Made by a program: the position numbers and the translations under genes. A stretch of DNA of 64,000 nucleotides, from the NCBI RefSeq assembly GCF_003576645.1, contig NC_044925.1, positions 4,460,941 through 4,524,940 on the forward strand, in the 5' to 3' direction. This DNA is from Ipomoea triloba. Lineage: Eukaryota > Streptophyta > Magnoliopsida > Solanales > Convolvulaceae. Of this stretch, positions 55,837 to 64,000 are shown piece by piece. The notes beneath the pieces were generated by a model. It made no database searches. It saw nothing but the letters and a program-made list of their open reading frames with translations, and had not been told where the DNA came from. How positions within the stretch are numbered: position 1 is the first letter of the stretch; every line of letters begins with the position of its first letter.

Positions 55837-56869
55837 AAGCTTACCAAATAAAGTCATTATATGTATATATAATTCAATAATGGCTTTATTTAGTAAGCTT
55901 TATATATATACATGTACCAAATTTAAGGTATTCACTTAAATATAATTTAATTTTGTTAAGTATTGTTATCTTATGTTGACTGATCTGATTTCAAATTTTA
56001 AAATAATTTGTTTTTGTCTAAAATGAGCGGAAAAATGAAATGTTTGGTTACAACTACCTCAAAGATCGTTCATCTCCGTCCCCAAGTTATTCTAGGTTTA
56101 TTTAACTTTTGTGTAGGTTTAATTTCCTGGATTATTTGTTTATTGTGAATTTTCTATTATCTCCATTTAATTTTCTTGGGTTTTTCAAGAATTATATTAT
56201 TTCCAACAAAAAGTGTATATTAAATTAATTGTTTACTCTTGACTTATTACATGTAAAAATGTATAAGGACATAAGTGTATTTTACTATCTACTTAGCTTA
56301 AAGTATTTTTATAATTTATTGTTATCTTCATTTTATTATTAATTATTTTTAACTATTTTTTTATTTTATTATTAATACTGATAATTATAAGAAATACTTA
56401 GTAGTTAGTAATAATTTAACATAATGGTTAACACAATTATTTATACGCACACACACGTGTTTGTATGTCTTAGGCAAAGAGTCAATTTAGATGTAAGGCT
56501 CTAGGCGGTTATGATGATATTAAAAATGTAAGTCTAAATAAAAATTGAATAAATATAAACACCACAATAATTAACAACTATTAAGGGTAAAATTAGAATT
56601 TTAAAACGAAAACGTAATAAACTAATTCAATAAGCTACTCAAAGTAACTTTTTCATTTTTAAGCTTATTAGCATAAATAAGCTAAGAAAAAAATATCTTT
56701 CAAAAGAAAATCTAAGCCAAAAACTGTTTACCAACATTCATATTAGCTATGTGACCAGTCAAATAAGCTAGACTTTGACTGATAAGTCATTTTTCAAACA
56801 CTTCTATAGATGGTGTAGGCATTACGTTATTCAGTGTATTAGTACAGTCTTATTAACCCTTAATATGAC
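54601..56869. other. Intergenic region, no gene seen
   Basis: AT-rich. Long AT microsatellite at 55790-55828, with gcttaccaaataaagtcatt just after it repeated in reverse at 55880-55905 (aatggctttatttagtaagc), so this stretch folds back. A less AT-rich block at 55300-55450 has no recognised feature. A piece at 56620-56790 is related to 1050-1200. Confidence 0.4.
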
Positions 56870-57385
56870 AAAAACTTGTGTGAGGCCGTCTCACCGTGAG
56901 ACATGTCGGGTCGAGTCGGGTCAAGGTGAAAATGTGATACTTATACGCACAAATGTCATACTTATATGCTCAAATGTAATATTAATCAGGAATAAAAAAT
57001 TTGTTACTTGTAATGGTAAATGTAATACTTTTAAGGAAAAATGTAATACTTTTACATTTCAATTTAAAAGTATTACATTTTTCCTCAAAAGTATTATATT
57101 TTTCCTTATAAGTAAGGTGAACATTACTTATTATGGAAAATGTAATACTTTTGATGGAAAATATAATACTTTTACATCAAAATGCAAAATTATTACTATA
57201 CATTTTTCTTCAAAAGTATTACATTTTCCCTTATAAATGACAAAAAATTTATTCCTGATTAGTATTACATTTGAGCATATTAGTATGACATTTACGCATA
57301 TAAGTATGATATTTGCATGATAACTCAACCTGACCCTTCTTACAAATAAGGATCCGTGAGACGGTCTCACACAAGTGTGACCCAA
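56870..57385. mobile_element. Fold-back MITE, GAGACGGTCTCAC family, longest copy
   Basis: The left end acttgtgtgaggccgtctca and right end tgagacggtctcacacaagt are inverted almost perfectly. Arms of about 230 bp are filled with aaaatgtaatacttttaa and complements, and attaatcaggaataaa against ttattcctgattagtatt. Open frames inside are products of the repeat. Confidence 0.8.
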
Positions 57386-57890
57386 TTAATATTACAATTA
57401 AGTTTGTTAAACTTAATTGATGTACCGTTAATGATGACTAGAGCTGTTGGTTTTTGGAATAGATGGATGGTATACATAAGTTTAAAAACTGAATTTTCAG
57501 TATATTAAAAATAAATTTGTATATCAATTGTTAAAAATAAATTTGTATATCAATTGTTGAATGTAGATAATGTTCCACAGTATAAACGTATAATGATTGT
57601 GTTTTTCATGTTAGCACTTGGGATTGGTTTTGGATTTGTATAACTTTGATTCGGCCGGAAAGATTCGTCATAGTCAATAGATTGTTTTATGTTTTAGATG
57701 ATTTGATTTGTTGTATTTTAATTATTGAACGTTTTTGATAGAATATATTACACAATGAAAAAGAATATAATAATTAATTAAAATTGTAAACATAATCATT
57801 AAATCGCCATTAGTTATATACCTACCTAGTCCGTTGATGTAGTTCTCATATCAATTTTACTTAAAGAGTGAAAAAAAAAAAAGATAATCC
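57386..57890. other. Intergenic AT-rich DNA
   Basis: No gene. A 24-bp direct repeat aaataaatttgtatatcaat (57509 and 57535) is the only structure noticed. Confidence 0.4.
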
Positions 57891-57894
57891 AATT

Positions 57895-58097
57895 AAAATG
57901 GCAAGAGATTCACGCTTGTAATTACAAGGTTACGAGTTCGAATCATTTCTCTTTGATTTGAGTCGATCAGCTATGCCTAGCCTAGGCTGATTTACTTGTA
58001 ATCTATCATCGGTTAAGGCTACAAGGTGGTGTTTACTCACACTCAAAAAGAGTTATAAGGTTTCCCTCGCCATCAAAAAAAAAAAAAAAAAAAAAGA
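57895..58097 (+). repeat. tRNA-derived SINE-like retroposon with poly-A tail
   Basis: ggcaagagattcacgcttgt (box A-like) and ggttacgagttcgaatcat (box B-like) are about 40 bp apart, as in a tRNA gene. The body ends in a 24-base A tail at about 58074-58097. It is a different family from the gaacagatactac SINE. No target duplication found. Confidence 0.6.
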
Positions 58098-58186
58098 GAG
58101 AGGAGATTTTGATCAAAATAAAAGTCCTAACTACATTTGATATGCATTAGGGAGTGGGAATAGAAGTGAGTTTCACAATAATTTTT

Positions 58187-58340
58187 GAGTTAATTCTTAA
58201 AATGGTCCTCCGACTATGACCTTTTTTATATTGGTCATGACTTTTAATTGCAGCCAAACTGGTCCTTCGACTATTGAAATTTAAGTCATATTAGTCCTCC
58301 GTTAGCATTAGCATCAAGTTGGTGTTAAAATGGAGGACAA
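58187..58340 (+). mobile_element. Solo arm of a GAGT-family fold-back element
   Basis: Begins gagttaattcttaaaatggt with ggtcctccgactatgacc and tccttcgactattg, like one arm of the family; no inverted second arm was found downstream, so it is truncated. Confidence 0.4.
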
Positions 58341-59104
58341 AAATGGGAAATTCAGCTCATCTACTATATTTTAATCATATTACGACTCCATTTTCATATA
58401 TTGTGAAACTTTTTAGTAAAAGAAAAATAAGTCTTCCTCTCCTCAAACTGCGATAAAAAAATACTTTCTGATTATGTTTGTATGTAATGAACATGTTAGT
58501 TCCCTAATAAAAATTAGGTAAAAATTAGGTCTAACTCAAGGACCAAATATGCAAATATTCCTAATAAAAATTTAACATTTTATCATAACAATTTCCTTTT
58601 TCTTTTTTTAATACTATTTATTCTTTTTAAGACATTCTAACAAGGAAATGAACCTGATATAAAAGAAAAAGCAAACAAGTGAAATCATCGTTCAAATCCA
58701 AGTTCCATGAATCAACATCATGGCCACTAAGCTTATTGTATACGACTTATTTGGTCCTGTTGATCTTGTAAGCTAAAGCGTAAGTGATAAGAAATACACA
58801 ATAGTAAATCTATCTAGTTGGAATGGTTTTATTCTTTAACTTCTATGTTGAATCGTTGAAGCTACAAATGTGTATTTAGTTTGTTTAATTTATTTGAAAA
58901 GTACATATAAATAATTTAAAAATAGGTAAAATAACAAATATGCACATAACTACCTAAGTCCTGCACGAAATGCAAAGTTTTAATTTCATCATAAACATTA
59001 TTATATTATGTTGAAGGTATTGAAATTAAAGGTCTTGAAAGTTTTCCATCATTTTGCATACATATATATAACATCATAAACATAAAATTTGTGCCAAATG
59101 TTGA
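58341..59104. other. 3' flank of the gibberellin oxidase gene
   Basis: AT-rich, no gene. The last few hundred bases likely include the 3' UTR of the minus-strand gene that ends at 59105. Confidence 0.35.
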
Positions 59105-61447
<2,343 letters not shown>

Positions 61448-61522
61448 GGCAGCCGAAGTAGAAGGGTTGGATGCTTTGATATGAGATAGGTTTTCAAGAG
61501 TTTGGTGAGGCAAAACCACAAT
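61448..61522 (-). other. GA2ox N-terminal coding with lost start codon
   Basis: In frame with the GA2ox exon and coding V-V-L-P-H-Q-T-L-E-N, the usual N-terminus of the family. The codon at 61522-61520, where ATG is expected, is ATT. No ATG occurs further upstream in this frame before a stop. Translation may begin at the ATG at 61447, or the base may be an error or a disabling mutation. Confidence 0.7.
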
Positions 61523-61702
61523 AGCTCCAAGGATAAGCTTAACACAGTGCTCTGATGGTATTGATGAAGTTGAAATGGACTAAATGGTTATGCACGAGAG
61601 TGGAATATATAATATATCATGGGTTGGAAGGTGTCACAAATTATGAAGGAAAGACATTTGGCTTAGCCGTATGTAGTGTATTGCTTGGCAATTTATTATG
61701 CT

Positions 61703-62130
61703 GAGTAAATACCAGTGGAGGTCCTCCGATTTTGATGGTACCGCCACTTTTAGTCCTCTACTTTTAGATTAATCACTTTTACTCCTCCGACTTTGATGAC
61801 ACTGCCACTTTTAATCCTCAATTTTTAAATCAACCACTTTTAGTCCTCTTACTTTTGTTTCTAACCACCTATGGTCCTTCCTTTACAATTGGAAGTGTTA
61901 ACAAAGGAGAGTGGAGAATAGGGTTTCTTCAATTATTCTGATGAGGAAACATAATACTTAATACATTAATTATGAAATAATTTTTTTTGAGTACAATTAT
62001 GAAATAACTTAATTGCCCTTGAGAATGGCGGTGCCATCGAAGTCGGAGGACTAAAAGTGATTGATTTAAAAGTTGAAGACTAAAAGTGACGGTGCCATCA
62101 AAGTCGGGTGACCTCCACTGATATTTACTC
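61703..62130. mobile_element. GAGT-family fold-back element with perfect 10-bp TSD
   Basis: Begins gagtaaataccagtggaggt and ends acctccactgatatttactc. Arms of about 110 bp or more contain gccacttttagtcctc, ctccgactttgatg and their inverses. Flanked by ttattatgct at 61693-61702 and 62131-62140, a perfect 10-bp duplication. It sits about 180 bp upstream of the GA2ox coding start, i.e. in its promoter. Confidence 0.85.
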
Positions 62131-62140
62131 TTATTATGCT

Positions 62141-64000
62141 ATATATGGTGAGAAACACTTTTGCCTAGTCGTAAGTTTGTTACGATAAGATATTATACCT
62201 TTGAAGATAGTGATTGGAATTTCTTTATTAATATGCATAATTAAAATTAGTGATAGGTTAAAAGGAATTGCACAAAGTTGCAAGGTAGGTTGCACTTAAC
62301 TTCAAAAGTGTAGACGTTACTTCTCTTTCTATTTTGTTCTTTTCTTTTTTCTTTAATATATTTTTTAAATAAGTGGATGATGATGATGATGCGGAAATAG
62401 CTAAAATTGGTTGATGATGTAGAGTGGAAATATTCCCCATCCTAAGTCTAGCTGTTAAAATTGGCTCGACCCGTCAAGTTAGACATACACGTTTAACCTT
62501 GATTTTAGACAGGATAGGTAGGAGATTTTTTCAACCTGACTCATTTATTCCGGGTAAATTTTACTGTGGACCATGATCCAAAATAATGTCTTTTTTTTTT
62601 TTTTAAATGAAAAGAAATGGAACTCGTTCTGTCCAACTAATTATGTTGTTATGACATATTTAGTTTCATTTTATATACAATATAGTTTCGTTATAACACA
62701 ACTAAAGTATCATTTTGATTCAACTTCAGTTTCATTTGTCATTATACAATCAATATGTGAGACTTGTTATTGAATTTCAGTTTATACATACTGAAATTTA
62801 ATTACAACACAACTTAAATATAATTATAATCCAACTACGCTTTCATTGGACAATATACTCTAAAATATGTAAAATTGTTATTCAGTTTCATTTTATGTGC
62901 ACGGTAGTTTCATTACAACACAACTAAAATTTTTAGCTCCAATAGAAAATTTACTCATTAGTTATCATAAATTGATTGTTCGTACTATTAATTAAAAATA
63001 GAATTAAGTTATTAATTAAATATTGTCATGACGAAGGCTGAATTTGATGTGAAAAAATATTAAGTCTCTAGTACTACTCATTTTAAAATTAATGATGGAG
63101 CGAGAGATGGAATTATTATTTCACTTTTTTTAAACAAAATTCAAAAGTAAAAGTATAAATTCAAAAAAGAGTGAAATATAGAAAAATTAGCCTGGAGTAC
63201 TCCGGAAAGACAGAAATCGGAGTACATAATTGACAACCCAATTGAAGTAATGATACTATGTTCGGAAAGTTCTAAATAGAGGTGATGTGGGATTGTACGC
63301 AAATTATACCGTCGACTGCGCAATCAAAATGACGTCGTTTTGATTAATGAAAATAGACAGATGAAACGGTATCTCTTCCGCGCAACTACAGTTCCCTTTT
63401 AACACAACTACAGTATCAGTTCAACACAATTACAGTTCCAAACGGATGAAACGACATCTGTTTCACACATCCCTTTCAACACAAACATAACTACAGTATC
63501 ATTCATGACTATGATTCACAATACATTGTGAACCATGGTCCACGGTATCACAACGGCGATTGTAGGCAACATACAACACAACACGTAACTAATACTATGT
63601 TCGGAATGTTCTAAATAGAGGTGATGTGGGGCAACATACAACACAACACGTAACTAACTACCATAAATAATTATACAATAGACAATGATCCACGTTGTAG
63701 GGTATATCTTTAGTCTAAAATGATTTCAAATTGTGTGCTATATAGTATGTATCTTCATTTAACAGATTAATTATGCAATTATAAATACATTTTAGATACA
63801 TAATACGTCAATGGTAAGCACATCATTTAAATTGCAAATACATAATATGTTATTATAGTAAGTACAAAATGTATTAATGGAAATCATATAATATGTTAAC
63901 TGCGAATATATAATCTTAATGTTTTTTGGAATCAGGGTTCACAATACAAGGGTAGAAAATGATCCTGGTATAATAGTATATAATTTATTTTATATGGATA
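62141..64000. other. Intergenic region with repeats to the window end
   Basis: No gene. Contains ctatgttcggaaagttctaa followed by atagaggtgatgtggg twice (63255 and 63597), caacatacaacacaacacgt twice (63567 and 63631), repeated acaactacagt-type units at 63380-63500, and from 63500 an element resembling 16590-17070 (ttcacaatacattgtgaacc at the left, ggttcacaatacaaggg near 63940). Confidence 0.4.

Noticed and set aside
56775..57385. Open frames on both strands of 84 and 153 residues
   Set aside because: They are translations of the fold-back MITE repeats (N-V-I-L-I pattern).
57910..57955. Possible tRNA gene (box A and box B present)
   Set aside because: No acceptor stem or anticodon arm can be formed and an A tail follows the longer body, so a SINE fits better.

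Overview
The window is nuclear DNA from a flowering plant. Genes have spliced exons with GT-AG introns, the background is very AT-rich, and most of the length is transposon debris. Gene families seen are a nuclear-encoded organelle intron maturase, an IDA-like peptide, DUF538, DUF616, CYP736A-type P450s and a gibberellin 2-oxidase; all are typical of eudicots. An asterid is plausible, but I cannot name the species. No prokaryotic operons, CRISPR arrays, rRNA or confident free-standing tRNA genes were seen.

Layout. 0-9 kb: LINE tails, MITEs, an IDA-like signalling peptide gene (3030-3416, +) and a sequencing gap inside a poly-G tract. 7.8-11.4 kb: an intronless-coding nMAT maturase (9125-11194, +) with a probably spliced leader. 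11.4-26.2 kb: no gene found; AT-rich DNA with fold-back elements, a LINE RNase H remnant, microsatellites and dispersed repeats. 26.3-26.8 kb: a DUF538 gene (-). 26.9-33.3 kb: repeats, including a fold-back element nested in another inverted-repeat element. 33.3-37.7 kb: a solo-LTR-like unit, an unexplained GC-rich island, a Ty3/Gypsy 3' end, and a duplicated last exon plus intron of the DUF616 gene. 38.3-39.9 kb: P450 copy 1 (+). 42.5-45.9 kb: the four-exon DUF616 gene (-), with minisatellites in two introns. 48.1-50.65 kb: a decayed Copia element. 50.65-54.6 kb: P450 copy 2 (-), a hAT insertion in its 3' flank, and a promoter directly joined to a 3' flank that looks like the scar of a deleted third P450. 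59.1-61.5 kb: a three-exon gibberellin 2-oxidase (-) whose ancestral start codon reads ATT. 61.7-64 kb: another fold-back element and repeats.

The genes are mostly independent of each other. The exception is 35-54 kb, where segmental duplication has copied part of the DUF616 gene and an entire P450 gene, and later insertions date some of those events. The clearest structural patterns are a family of long-armed fold-back elements beginning GAGT and ending ACTC with 10-bp target duplications, and the deleted P450 copy. I did not find a new enzymatic or defence system.
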